This document shows, piece by piece, positions 1-5,328 of a stretch of DNA of 6,750 bases. Source of the DNA: Opitutales bacterium (lineage in GTDB: Bacteria; Verrucomicrobiota; Verrucomicrobiae; Opitutales; CAG-312); assembly GCA_017623955.1 (NCBI GenBank), contig JAGAOA010000092.1:1-6750 (forward strand), in the 5' to 3' direction. Positions within the stretch are counted from its first letter, which is position 1, and every line of letters starts with the position of its first letter. The notes beneath the pieces are model-generated. The model searched no databases. It was given only the letters and a program-made list of their open reading frames with translations, and was not told the origin of the DNA. The translations under genes were made by a program, and so were the position numbers.

Positions 1-40
1 ATGTACGCTAATCGAAGAAAAAGTGCGTTATAAGCTGTGA
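1..40 (+). CDS. Possible 3' end of an upstream plus-strand gene (partial)
   Basis: Frame 2 reads CTLIEEKVRYKL and then TGA at 38-40. This would be a plausible charged C-terminus of a gene that enters from the left. The other two plus frames also stop within the first 33 bases, so frame alone proves little. The support is positional: the stop falls directly before the long inverted repeat that starts at 41 and faces the 3' end of mtaB, as expected for two convergent genes sharing a terminator. The product cannot be identified from 12 residues. Confidence 0.25.
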   Translation, partial: CTLIEEKVRYKL

Positions 41-129
41 GGTGCCTCGATTGCGAATTTATATAAAAAAGAGCTTTTCTTAGAAAAGCTCTTTGTGTTT
101 ATATAAATATTTTTCGCAATCGAGGCACC
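41..129. repeat. Long nested inverted repeat (89 nt) downstream of mtaB
   Basis: The 17-bp arms GGTGCCTCGATTGCGAA (41-57) and their exact reverse complement (113-129) enclose a second pair, TTTATATAAA at 58-67 and 98-107. That pair encloses the terminator stem at 68-94. Read together, about 38 base pairs form one almost continuous hairpin, interrupted only by bulges at 108-112 and 95-97. The element lies between the stop of mtaB at 144 and a possible convergent gene end at 40. It may be a bidirectional terminator and RNA-stabilising hairpin, or one copy of a dispersed palindromic repeat. No second copy is visible in this window. Confidence 0.75.
65..94 (-). terminator. Intrinsic terminator for mtaB
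   Basis: An 11-bp stem pairs 68-78 (AAAGAGCTTTT) with 84-94, around a 5-nt loop (79-83). On the minus strand the stem is followed by six U residues, the complement of A65-A70, which is the classic rho-independent arrangement. It lies about 50 nt past the mtaB stop. In the plus direction the tail is GTGTTTATAT, a poorer U-tract, so plus-strand termination would be weaker. The stem is the core of the larger inverted repeat at 41-129. Confidence 0.75.
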
Positions 130-143
130 GCCCTCGCACGTTT

Positions 144-1424
144 TTACTCGTAATCAGCGAAAAGAGATTCCCTAGAACTACCTTTTTGTAAAATAACATC
201 TAATAATGTGTTTTTCATATTTTCTTTTGAACACTTTATTATTGTAGGAATGTAATTGTCTGTGTGCGAAAAATAAGTATTAGACGAAAGTCGATGTTCA
301 AGCAATACACTGCGAGTTTTTCCAACTTGGCTCGAAATAAAGTTTGCTCTAATCTCCTTTACAACTTGTCTCAATTCATCTGCCCTAGCCTTGCGTTCAT
401 TTGTCGGAGGAGTATCTTTCATTGTCCATGCTAATGTTTTAGGACGTGGTGAAAATGTGAAAACGTGCATGTAAGCAATTCCAGAATTTATCAATGCGTT
501 TTTTGTTATCTCAAATTCTCTCCTAGTTTCCGCGGGATGACCACAAATTATATCGCCACCTATTGATATGTCTGGACATCTCTCCACGCACTTTTGAACC
601 ATTTTCAAAAAATCCTTGGCAGAGTGTTTTCTACGCATACGCACAAGAACTGTATCCGATAAACTTTGAGCCGATATATGTAAATGAGGCATCAATTTGT
701 GCGAACAATCTTTTATGCGTTCTAAAACTGCATCAATTTGAGCGAAAGGTGGCTCAATGCTTCCTAATCGAATTCGATAAAGATTTTCTATATCATTTAG
801 TTTGTCGATAAGCTCAACCATTCCACCTTTGTCGGTTGAAAATTTAGCAATGTTTATACCTGTTAATACTAGCTCCCTAACGCCTCTAGAAACGAGATTT
901 TTTGCGTCTTCAATAATTTTATCAAAATCTAAACTTCTAGGCAATCCTCTAGCTCTAGGGATTATACAATACGAACAAAAGTTGTCGCAACCATCTTGAA
1001 TTTTTAAATTCATCCTATCGCTTAGCGGATGTTCACCCTTAGCCGATAGCTCAATATTTTGCACTGCTATGAAATCATACCCTAATGATTCAGAAATAAC
1101 ATCAACAATGGTAGACTTTTTGTCGTTACTTAAAACCCACTCAACATTCTCAAGTTTTTTTACATCTTCGGGCGATGTATGAGCATAGCAACCGACAACA
1201 GCAATTTTACTGTGAGGATTTTTACGTGCGAACATACGGATACTCTGCCGTGTTTTAGCTTCGGCTAGAGTTGTCAAAGCACAAGAATTTACAATTCCAA
1301 TATCAGCATAGTCCGACCAGTTAACAATATCAAAGCCAGCCAAACGAGCATCATCCATAATACACGCCGATTCAAATGCATTAACTCTGCATCCCAAAGT
1401 ATAAATAGCTAATTTCTTGTACAT
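144..1424 (-). CDS. mtaB: tRNA (N6-L-threonylcarbamoyladenosine(37)-C2)-methylthiotransferase MtaB
   Basis: This cytoplasmic radical-SAM enzyme adds a methylthio group to t6A37, giving ms2t6A in tRNAs that read ANN codons. The N-terminal methylthiotransferase domain supplies Cys12 (TLGCRVN), Cys48 (NSC) and Cys79 (GCY) for the auxiliary 4Fe-4S cluster. The radical-SAM triad is Cys146, Cys150 and Cys153 in GCDNFCSYCIIPRARG. A diverged C-terminal TRAM-like region follows from about residue 370. VLTGIN fits MtaB better than MiaB or RimO, which usually have LGQN or IGQD here. The chosen start, MYKKLAIYTLGCRVN, gives 426 residues. The frame stays open upstream to 1532, but that would overlap rpmE and add non-family sequence. 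Two usually conserved motifs are altered: QSLSD in place of QSGSD, and GHPAET in place of GFPGET. There is no Shine-Dalgarno sequence, and a terminator ends only 6 nt before the start codon. Family assignment is firm; MtaB over MiaB is likely. Confidence 0.9.
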   Translation of the reverse strand: MYKKLAIYTLGCRVNAFESACIMDDARLAGFDIVNWSDYADIGIVNSCALTTLAEAKTRQSIRMFARKNPHSKIAVVGCYAHTSPEDVKKLENVEWVLSNDKKSTIVDVISESLGYDFIAVQNIELSAKGEHPLSDRMNLKIQDGCDNFCSYCIIPRARGLPRSLDFDKIIEDAKNLVSRGVRELVLTGINIAKFSTDKGGMVELIDKLNDIENLYRIRLGSIEPPFAQIDAVLERIKDCSHKLMPHLHISAQSLSDTVLVRMRRKHSAKDFLKMVQKCVERCPDISIGGDIICGHPAETRREFEITKNALINSGIAYMHVFTFSPRPKTLAWTMKDTPPTNERKARADELRQVVKEIRANFISSQVGKTRSVLLEHRLSSNTYFSHTDNYIPTIIKCSKENMKNTLLDVILQKGSSRESLFADYE

Positions 1425-1430
1425 ATAGAC

Positions 1431-1453
1431 AAAAAAAGGGCGCATACGCGCCC
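1431..1453 (-). terminator. Intrinsic terminator between rpmE and mtaB
   Basis: On the minus strand a perfect 6-bp GC-only stem, GGGCGC/GCGCCC (1448-1453 with 1438-1443), encloses the loop GTAT and is followed by seven U residues (complement of 1431-1437). It begins 17 nt after the rpmE stop. The U-tract ends 6 nt before the mtaB ATG, so transcripts terminated here would end just short of mtaB. mtaB expression therefore probably depends on read-through. On the plus strand the stem is followed by ATTTAAA, so it should not act in that direction. Confidence 0.88.
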
Positions 1454-1470
1454 ATTTAAAATTGTTAGAA

Positions 1471-1719
1471 TTATCCGCGACGACGTGCGAACTTCTTCTG
1501 GAACTTTTCAACACGACCAGCAGTGTCAACAAAGCGTTTTTCGCCAGTATATGCTGGGTGTGAATCTGCTGTAACGTCGCGTGTTACCATATAATAGTCA
1601 ACACCGTCGATATTTTCAACAGTTTTGCTTTTCATTGTAGAACGTGTCAAGAAGCGTGCGCCCGATGAAACGTCAACAAAGCAAACTGGATGATAATCAG
1701 GATGGATATCGTTTTTCAT
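1471..1719 (-). CDS. rpmE2: 50S ribosomal protein L31 type B (zinc-independent form)
   Basis: This is an 82-residue large-subunit protein that bridges the subunits near the central protuberance. MKNDIHPDYHPVCFVD at the start and SHPAYTGEKRFVDTAGRVEKFQKKF near the end are hallmarks of type B L31. The CxxC pairs of the zinc-binding form are absent; the only cysteine is Cys13. I chose the ATG at 1719 because GGAG at 1729-1732 sits 9 nt upstream, and because the family begins at MKNDIHP. An in-frame TTG at 1734 would overlap that ribosome binding site and add five non-family residues. The gene follows rpmJ by 21 nt and is almost certainly cotranscribed with it. It ends at a strong terminator. In E. 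coli the equivalent pair (ykgM-ykgO) is a Zur-controlled backup; here it may be the main copy. Confidence 0.95.
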   Translation of the reverse strand: MKNDIHPDYHPVCFVDVSSGARFLTRSTMKSKTVENIDGVDYYMVTRDVTADSHPAYTGEKRFVDTAGRVEKFQKKFARRRG

Positions 1720-1740
1720 TTTTCCAAACTCCAAAGTTAA

Positions 1741-1866
1741 TTAGCCCTGCTTAGCCTTATAGCGAGGGTTTGTTTTATTAATGATGTATACGCGACCCTT
1801 TCTGCGAACAACCTTGTTATCAGGGTGACGTCCTTTCAAAGACTTGATTGATGATACGACTTTCAT
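1741..1866 (-). CDS. rpmJ: 50S ribosomal protein L36 type B (cysteine-free form)
   Basis: This 41-residue basic protein of the large subunit starts [17 protein letters not shown] and ends [11 protein letters not shown], matching the YkgO-like type B L36 family in length and in the [11 protein letters not shown] core. The zinc ribbon of ordinary L36 is lost and no cysteine remains. It is the first gene of the rpmJ-rpmE unit, 21 nt before rpmE. A weak purine-rich stretch (GAGAGA) lies upstream of the ATG at 1866, and a TTGACA promoter element lies about 60 nt upstream of the start. The paired presence of two zinc-free ribosomal proteins suggests inherited linkage or a response to zinc limitation, but I see no palindromic Zur-type operator in the leader. 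Confidence 0.95.
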   Translation of the reverse strand: MKVVSSIKSLKGRHPDNKVVRRKGRVYIINKTNPRYKAKQG

Positions 1867-1903
1867 TGCTGTCTCTCGTTTCTAATTTAATGAAAAGTTA
1901 GTT

Positions 1904-1932
1904 ATGAAATACACTATTTATGTGATTGTCAA
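1904..1932 (-). promoter_or_regulatory. Putative sigma-70 promoter of rpmJ-rpmE
   Basis: On the minus strand a perfect -35 box TTGACA (1927-1932) is followed after 17 bp by TTTCAT (1904-1909), a 4 of 6 match to TATAAT. The expected transcription start near 1897 gives a leader of about 30 nt before rpmJ. Upstream the DNA is rich in A and T tracts. The exact -35 and correct spacing make this the best promoter candidate in the window, though the -10 is mediocre. Confidence 0.5.
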
Positions 1933-1967
1933 GAACTCTTTTTACTTTTTTAAAGATTTTTACGCTT

Positions 1968-2846
1968 TTATTTTACCCCCAGATGACGTTTATATGCTGC
2001 CAATGTATTTTTCATCAACATAGCAACCGTCATCGGACCAACACCACCAGGAACTGGTGTAATTTTCGAACACTTTGGAGCGACGTTTTCAAAATCGACA
2101 TCACCAACCAAACGATAACCGCTCTTAGTCTTATCAGAAGGGATTCGATTAATACCAACATCAATCACACAAGCACCTTCTTTAACCATATCAGCACTTA
2201 TCGTATTCGGACGACCAACCGCAGCCACCAGAATATCTGCACTTGCACAAATTTCCTTCATATTCTCACTCTTTGAGTGACACACAGTCACTGTTGCATC
2301 TAAACCTTTTTGCATCAAAAGTAAAGCCATTGGCTTACCGACAATCAAACTTCTGCCAACTACAACAGCCTTTTTACCGAGTGTTTCAACATTTGAACGC
2401 TTAATCAACTCGATAATACCAGCTGGAGTACATGCTACAAAAGCTCGACTATCTTCTTGACACAAAAAGCCCAAATTTGCATTGCTAAAGCCATCTACAT
2501 CTTTATCAGCACGAACCCTGTTAAAAGTATCGCGTTCATTTAAGTGTTTTGGCAATGGAGCCTGAATGAGAACTGCGTCAACGTTATCGTCATCAATGAG
2601 CGAATCAATCAAAGCATTGAGCTCATCTTGAGTAATAGATTCAGGCATAATGTGTAATCTACTCGTTATACCGATTTCACCTGCAACACGTTCCTTCTTT
2701 TTTACATAAGAAACAGATGCAGGATCTTCGCCAACACGAATAAAAGCTACACAAGGCTTGCGCGATAAATTCAACTTCGCTAACTCCGAAGTCAATTCTT
2801 CGTGAATTGCCTTTGCTACTGCATTGCCATCTATTATTTCACTCAT
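1968..2846 (-). CDS. folD: Bifunctional methylenetetrahydrofolate dehydrogenase / methenyltetrahydrofolate cyclohydrolase FolD
   Basis: This soluble enzyme oxidises 5,10-methylene-THF with NADP+ and hydrolyses the methenyl product to 10-formyl-THF, which is used in purine synthesis and formylation of initiator Met-tRNA. The 292 residues are a normal length. The catalytic domain has SYVKKK (residues 46-51, with Lys51 the catalytic lysine), IQAPLPKHL (94-102) and DKDVDGF (114-120). The Rossmann domain has VVGRSLIVGKP (162-172), VTVCHS (186-191) and VIDVGINR (227-234). The C-terminal TPVPGGVGPMT (263-273) closes the active site. AAAGGAA at 2851-2857 is a good ribosome binding site 4 nt before the ATG. 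A TTGACA at 2877-2882 lies upstream but lacks a convincing -10 at normal spacing. I find no terminator between folD and the rpmJ promoter, so some transcripts may continue into rpmJ-rpmE. Confidence 0.97.
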   Translation of the reverse strand: MSEIIDGNAVAKAIHEELTSELAKLNLSRKPCVAFIRVGEDPASVSYVKKKERVAGEIGITSRLHIMPESITQDELNALIDSLIDDDNVDAVLIQAPLPKHLNERDTFNRVRADKDVDGFSNANLGFLCQEDSRAFVACTPAGIIELIKRSNVETLGKKAVVVGRSLIVGKPMALLLMQKGLDATVTVCHSKSENMKEICASADILVAAVGRPNTISADMVKEGACVIDVGINRIPSDKTKSGYRLVGDVDFENVAPKCSKITPVPGGVGPMTVAMLMKNTLAAYKRHLGVK

Positions 2847-3068
2847 TGTATTCCTTTACGGATAAAATAAAACTTTTGTCAACAGAACCGACTTTCATTG
2901 AGAAAATCGACTCTATAAAAAACTTTCAAACAATAGAGCTTTGCTTAAGATATTGCGTATCTACGCCCCAAACACGTGTTCAGTAAAAGCTTTGCACAAG
3001 ATTGTACTATCTGCAAGACTTGCAAAATCGCAAAAAGCCAACACTCTATTGCTTGTGAATTAAAGAAA
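2847..3068. other. 222-bp tsf-folD intergenic region with several inverted repeats
   Basis: No coding signal stands out. The 8-bp arms CAATAGAG (2931-2938) and CTCTATTG (3044-3051) enclose three smaller palindromes: GCGTA-TC-TACGC (2955-2966), AACACGTGTT (2971-2980) and TGCAAG-A-CTTGCA (3012-3024). There is also an imperfect direct repeat, 2937-2962 against 2988-3012, beginning AGCTTTGC and ending TATCT. CTCTAT at 2911-2916 can pair with ATAGAG at 2933-2938. No GC-rich stem with a U-tract is present to terminate tsf. The region could hold a structured RNA or merely a processed 3' end plus the folD leader. Confidence 0.45.
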
Positions 3069-3659
3069 TTAGCCAATTTGATAGCGCACAAAACGCTTGA
3101 TTTCAATTTTTTCGCCAATTGTAGCAATCTTGCTTGTCAAGAGTTGAGCAACGGTCATCGAATCATCCTTAACGAATGGTTGTTCGAGAAGTGCAACACC
3201 TGCAACAAACTTTGCAATTTTACCTTCAACAATCTTTTCTTTAATATTGTCAGGCTTCTTATCTTCTGCGAGTTGTGCTAAAGCAATTTCGCGTTCCTTA
3301 GCAACTAATTCAGCTGGAACATCATCTTTTGAAATGCAGATTTGAGCAGCTGCTGCAATGTGCATACAAAAGTCTTTTACAAAAGCCTTAAAGTCATCAT
3401 TCTTAGCAACGAAGTCAGATTCACATGCAACTTCGATAAGAACACCAACCTTGTTGTTAGAGTGAATGTAAGCCGAAACCAAGCCTTGCGATGCAGTTCT
3501 CGATGCTTTTTTATCAGCAATAGCAGCACCCTTCATACGAAGAATTTCTACCGCTTTTTCTTCATCACCATTAGCTTCTACAAGAGCTTTTTTGCAATCC
3601 ATCATGCCTGCGCCAGTACGTGTGCGCAAAGCGTTTACCATTTTTGCATTAATTTCCAT
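3069..3659 (-). CDS. tsf: Translation elongation factor Ts
   Basis: EF-Ts regenerates EF-Tu-GTP by displacing GDP in the cytoplasm. The N-terminal UBA-like helix bundle, with LRTRTGAGMMDCKKAL at 11-26 and the helix around 32-45, binds the EF-Tu G domain. ESDFVAK at 80-86 corresponds to the conserved TDFV nucleotide-release motif; Thr is replaced by Ser. At 196 residues it is the short form, with a single core repeat and without the extended C-terminal and coiled-coil portions of the roughly 280-residue E. coli protein. It ends at KRFVRYQIG, the usual core end, so it does not look truncated. AAGGAAGG (3669-3676) is a strong ribosome binding site 9 nt upstream of the ATG. It follows rpsB by 18 nt, the near-universal rpsB-tsf operon order. 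Confidence 0.97.
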   Translation of the reverse strand: MEINAKMVNALRTRTGAGMMDCKKALVEANGDEEKAVEILRMKGAAIADKKASRTASQGLVSAYIHSNNKVGVLIEVACESDFVAKNDDFKAFVKDFCMHIAAAAQICISKDDVPAELVAKEREIALAQLAEDKKPDNIKEKIVEGKIAKFVAGVALLEQPFVKDDSMTVAQLLTSKIATIGEKIEIKRFVRYQIG

Positions 3660-3677
3660 TATAAATAACCTTCCTTA

Positions 3678-4394
3678 TTATGCGATTACTTGTGGAGCAG
3701 CTTTTGCATTATTGCGACGGCTGAGGCCATTTTGGAGAGCTTCAACAATCACTTCTGTGATTAAGCGGATACTCTTTACAGCATCGTCATTAGCTGGAAT
3801 TGGATAATCAACTAAAGTTGGGTCAGAGTTTGTGTCAACGATAGCTATAACAGGAATACCGAGCTTGCGACATTCTGCTACTGCAATTTCTTCGTTCTTG
3901 ATATCAACGATAAATGCAGCACCTGGACGTTTTGAAATATTCTTGATACCTTCAAAGTTGCGGTTCATTCTGTCCATTTCACGACGGATTGCTGCAGCTT
4001 CTTTAGCATAGAGCTTATTCAAGCGACCATCTTCTTCCATAGCAATGAACTTCTTGTACTTCTTGAGGCTTGTCAAAATAGTTTCGAAGTTTGTTAATGT
4101 ACCACCAAGCCAACGATTTACGCAATATGGCATTGAGCACATATTAGCTGCTTCGCGGAGGATTTCTTGTGCCTGACGCTTTGTACCAATGAACATAACA
4201 TCTTTACCGTCTGCAACAACTTCTTCTATAAATGCTGATGCTTTTTCGAGCTGTTCATAAGTTTTTTCCAAGTCAATAATTGAAACGCCAGAACGGTGAT
4301 CGTATACATAAGGCTTTGACTTTGGATTCCAGCGGCGTGTTTGGTGACCAAAATGTACGCCTGCGTCTAATAGGTCTTTTACTGTGATATTCAT
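3678..4394 (-). CDS. rpsB: 30S ribosomal protein S2
   Basis: S2 joins the small subunit late in assembly, binding 16S rRNA near S1 and the mRNA exit. The 238-residue protein opens MNITVKDLLDAGVHFGHQTRRWNPK, with the family's GVHFGHQ signature. It continues with VMFIGTKRQAQEI, NRWLGGTLTNF and VDTNSDP...VDYPIPANDDA, all diagnostic of S2. It is complete and of usual length, without a long C-terminal tail. GGAG at 4403-4406, 8 nt before the ATG, supports this start. A GAAA-capped hairpin lies 3 nt upstream of that GGAG. rpsB leads the rpsB-tsf operon; many bacteria regulate this operon through S2 binding to its leader, and the structured leader here fits that in principle. Confidence 0.98.
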   Translation of the reverse strand: MNITVKDLLDAGVHFGHQTRRWNPKSKPYVYDHRSGVSIIDLEKTYEQLEKASAFIEEVVADGKDVMFIGTKRQAQEILREAANMCSMPYCVNRWLGGTLTNFETILTSLKKYKKFIAMEEDGRLNKLYAKEAAAIRREMDRMNRNFEGIKNISKRPGAAFIVDIKNEEIAVAECRKLGIPVIAIVDTNSDPTLVDYPIPANDDAVKSIRLITEVIVEALQNGLSRRNNAKAAPQVIA

Positions 4395-4402
4395 ATTTTT
4401 TG

Positions 4403-4450
4403 CTCCGTATTTGCTTTCGCAAACCTTGGATATTTCTAATTTTGAGGTTT
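4403..4450 (-). promoter_or_regulatory. Structured rpsB leader, possible S2 autoregulatory site
   Basis: In the minus-strand RNA, UUUGC-GAAA-GCAAA (4423 down to 4410) forms a hairpin capped by a GNRA tetraloop, 3 nt upstream of the GGAG ribosome binding site (4406-4403). Upstream, AAACCU (4450-4445) can pair with AGGUUU (4426-4421). The two pairings share bases 4421-4423, so they compete fully or in part. That arrangement could modulate access to the ribosome binding site. S2-mediated feedback on rpsB-tsf is known in other bacteria; applying it here is inference. Confidence 0.35.
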
Positions 4451-4459
4451 ATTGTTTAC

Positions 4460-4482
4460 GATAATTACACTGTATAATTATC
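4460..4482. promoter_or_regulatory. 23-bp inverted repeat, operator candidate
   Basis: GATAATTA (4460-4467) and its perfect reverse complement TAATTATC (4475-4482) flank the 7-bp centre CACTGTA. The site lies 66-88 bp upstream of rpsB and contains a plus-strand TATAAT (4473-4478), so a bound regulator could affect either divergent direction. The outer GATAAT/ATTATC halves recall Fur-family boxes, but the centre is 4 bp longer than the 19-bp Fur consensus, so I do not name a regulator. The same arms could form an RNA hairpin in the rpsB leader. Confidence 0.4.
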
Positions 4483-4496
4483 AAAAAGAACCTACC

Positions 4497-4524
4497 ATAA
4501 AATACACTTATCGCACTTTTGCAA
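4497..4524 (-). promoter_or_regulatory. rpsB: Candidate rpsB-tsf promoter
   Basis: On the minus strand, TTGCAA (4519-4524) is followed after 16 bp by TTTTAT (4497-4502), each matching 4 of 6 consensus positions. The DNA directly upstream of the -35, from 4525 onward, is almost purely A/T and leads into the phased A-tracts. That is the position expected for an UP element at a ribosomal-protein promoter. The hexamers themselves are weak and other choices nearby are possible. Confidence 0.3.
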
Positions 4525-4538
4525 GATTTATTTTCAAC

Positions 4539-4632
4539 AAAAAAACGTAATTTTTTAATAAAAAAACATCAAAAAATTGCTCAAAAAACACTAAAAAAAT
4601 GCAAAAAATGTGCACAAAAATGTAAGTTTTTT
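4539..4632. promoter_or_regulatory. Helically phased A-tracts, predicted curved DNA
   Basis: Nine homopolymer tracts of 5-7 A or T occupy 4539-4545, 4551-4556, 4560-4566, 4571-4576, 4583-4588, 4593-4599, 4603-4608, 4616-4620 and 4627-4632. Their centres are 9.5-12.5 bp apart, averaging about 11 bp, close to one DNA turn. In-phase A-tracts are the known cause of strong intrinsic curvature. The block lies between the divergent promoters for rpsB and hisH, where it could serve as an extended UP element or a site for nucleoid proteins. Confidence 0.7.
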
Positions 4633-4652
4633 GGGTAAAACATAAAAAAGCT

Positions 4653-4682
4653 TTGCATTTATACATTTATATCATTTATATG
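4653..4682 (+). promoter_or_regulatory. hisH: Candidate hisH promoter
   Basis: TTGCAT (4653-4658) and TATATG (4677-4682) are separated by 18 bp and each match 4 of 6 consensus bases. The predicted transcription start is near 4689, only a few bases before the hisH ATG at 4693. With no Shine-Dalgarno sequence in front of that ATG, this would give a leaderless or near-leaderless mRNA. An alternative plus-strand TATAAT at 4473-4478 lacks a good -35 and would leave a long leader. Confidence 0.35.
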
Positions 4683-4692
4683 TATAGCTTTT

Positions 4693-5328
4693 ATGGAAAA
4701 TTACAGAAATGTAGCAGTAATAGATTACGGAATGGGTAATCTGCGTAGCGTTTTAAAAGCATGGCAGGTTGCTGGTGCTAACTCGCGCTTAATTACATCG
4801 CCTAAAGAAATTTGCGATGACGATATATTAGTCTTTCCTGGTCAAGGGTGCATAGTTGACGCAATGAAACTACTTAAAGTTACAGGCTTCGATACAGCCA
4901 TAAAAGACTGGATAGCAGAAGATAAACCATTTTTTGGAATTTGTTTGGGGCTACAAGCTTTGTTTGAATTTTCAGAAGAAGGTGGCGGTGTAGAATGTTT
5001 AGGAGTATTTAAAGGAACTGTAAATCGTCTAAAAATTCCACGCGAGTACAAAGTTCCTCATATGGGCTGGAACAATGTCGATTTCAGAAAAGAAAAAAAC
5101 AACATCCTCTTACAAGATATTTCTCCTTCCGACCAATTCTATTTTGTACACAGTTATTGCGTCGACTGCCTAGATGATGATGCCATTTTCGGCACAACTG
5201 AATACGGAAGCAAAACATTTACTAGTGCCATAATGCGAGGAAAACTTACTGCAACTCAATTTCATCCAGAAAAGAGTCAGATAAAAGGCTTGACCCTATA
5301 TCGCAATTTCTTAAAACTTACAAAATAG
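4693..5328 (+). CDS. hisH: Imidazole glycerol phosphate synthase, glutamine amidotransferase subunit HisH
   Basis: HisH hydrolyses glutamine and channels ammonia to HisF, which makes imidazole glycerol phosphate and AICAR from PRFAR, the branch point of histidine and purine synthesis. This is a class I (triad) amidotransferase of 211 residues, a normal length. The N-terminus has [12 protein letters not shown] (9-20). The nucleophile is Cys84 in FFGICLGLQ, and His191 and Glu193 in QFHPEKS complete the triad. VPHMGWNNV (121-129) and YFVHSYCV (150-157) are the characteristic HisH motifs. The oxyanion-strand loop reads FPGQG (48-52), where LPGVG is more usual. No ribosome binding site precedes the ATG. 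No other his gene is in the window, so its partner HisF must be encoded elsewhere or beyond the contig. Confidence 0.96.
   Translation: MENYRNVAVIDYGMGNLRSVLKAWQVAGANSRLITSPKEICDDDILVFPGQGCIVDAMKLLKVTGFDTAIKDWIAEDKPFFGICLGLQALFEFSEEGGGVECLGVFKGTVNRLKIPREYKVPHMGWNNVDFRKEKNNILLQDISPSDQFYFVHSYCVDCLDDDAIFGTTEYGSKTFTSAIMRGKLTATQFHPEKSQIKGLTLYRNFLKLTK

Noticed and set aside
41..129. tRNA gene or transposon end
   Set aside because: The inverted repeat does not fold as a cloverleaf, encodes nothing, and has no flanking target-site duplication that I can see.
563..999. Two short plus-strand ORFs within mtaB
   Set aside because: They are antisense to a conserved radical-SAM domain and have no ribosome binding site or known motif.
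1425..1532. N-terminal extension of mtaB to an upstream start at 1532 or 1445
   Set aside because: The extension overlaps rpmE in another frame, passes through the terminator hairpin and has no family similarity. MYKKLAIYTLGCRVN at 1424 is the normal N-terminus.
1720..1734. TTG start for rpmE giving five extra residues
   Set aside because: It would consume the GGAG ribosome binding site that is properly spaced for the ATG at 1719, and the family starts at MKNDIHP.
1867..1967. Zur box upstream of the zinc-independent L36/L31 pair
   Set aside because: I looked for an AT-rich palindrome such as GTTATAATATAAC around the promoter and leader and found none.
1926..2276. Plus-strand ORF antisense to folD
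   Set aside because: It lies opposite a well-conserved gene, has low-complexity Thr/Asn/His composition and no recognisable domain.
2853..2882. Promoter for folD using TTGACA at 2877-2882
   Set aside because: No acceptable -10 occurs 16-18 bp downstream; the only fit (TAAAGG) overlaps the ribosome binding site.
2976..3668. Plus-strand ORFs antisense to tsf (2976-3281 and 3342-3668)
   Set aside because: They are reverse-frame shadows of tsf with Cys/Phe/Asn-rich composition and no family resemblance.
4460..4482. Classical Fur box
   Set aside because: The half sites resemble Fur but the spacing is 4 bp too long, so I kept it only as a generic operator candidate.
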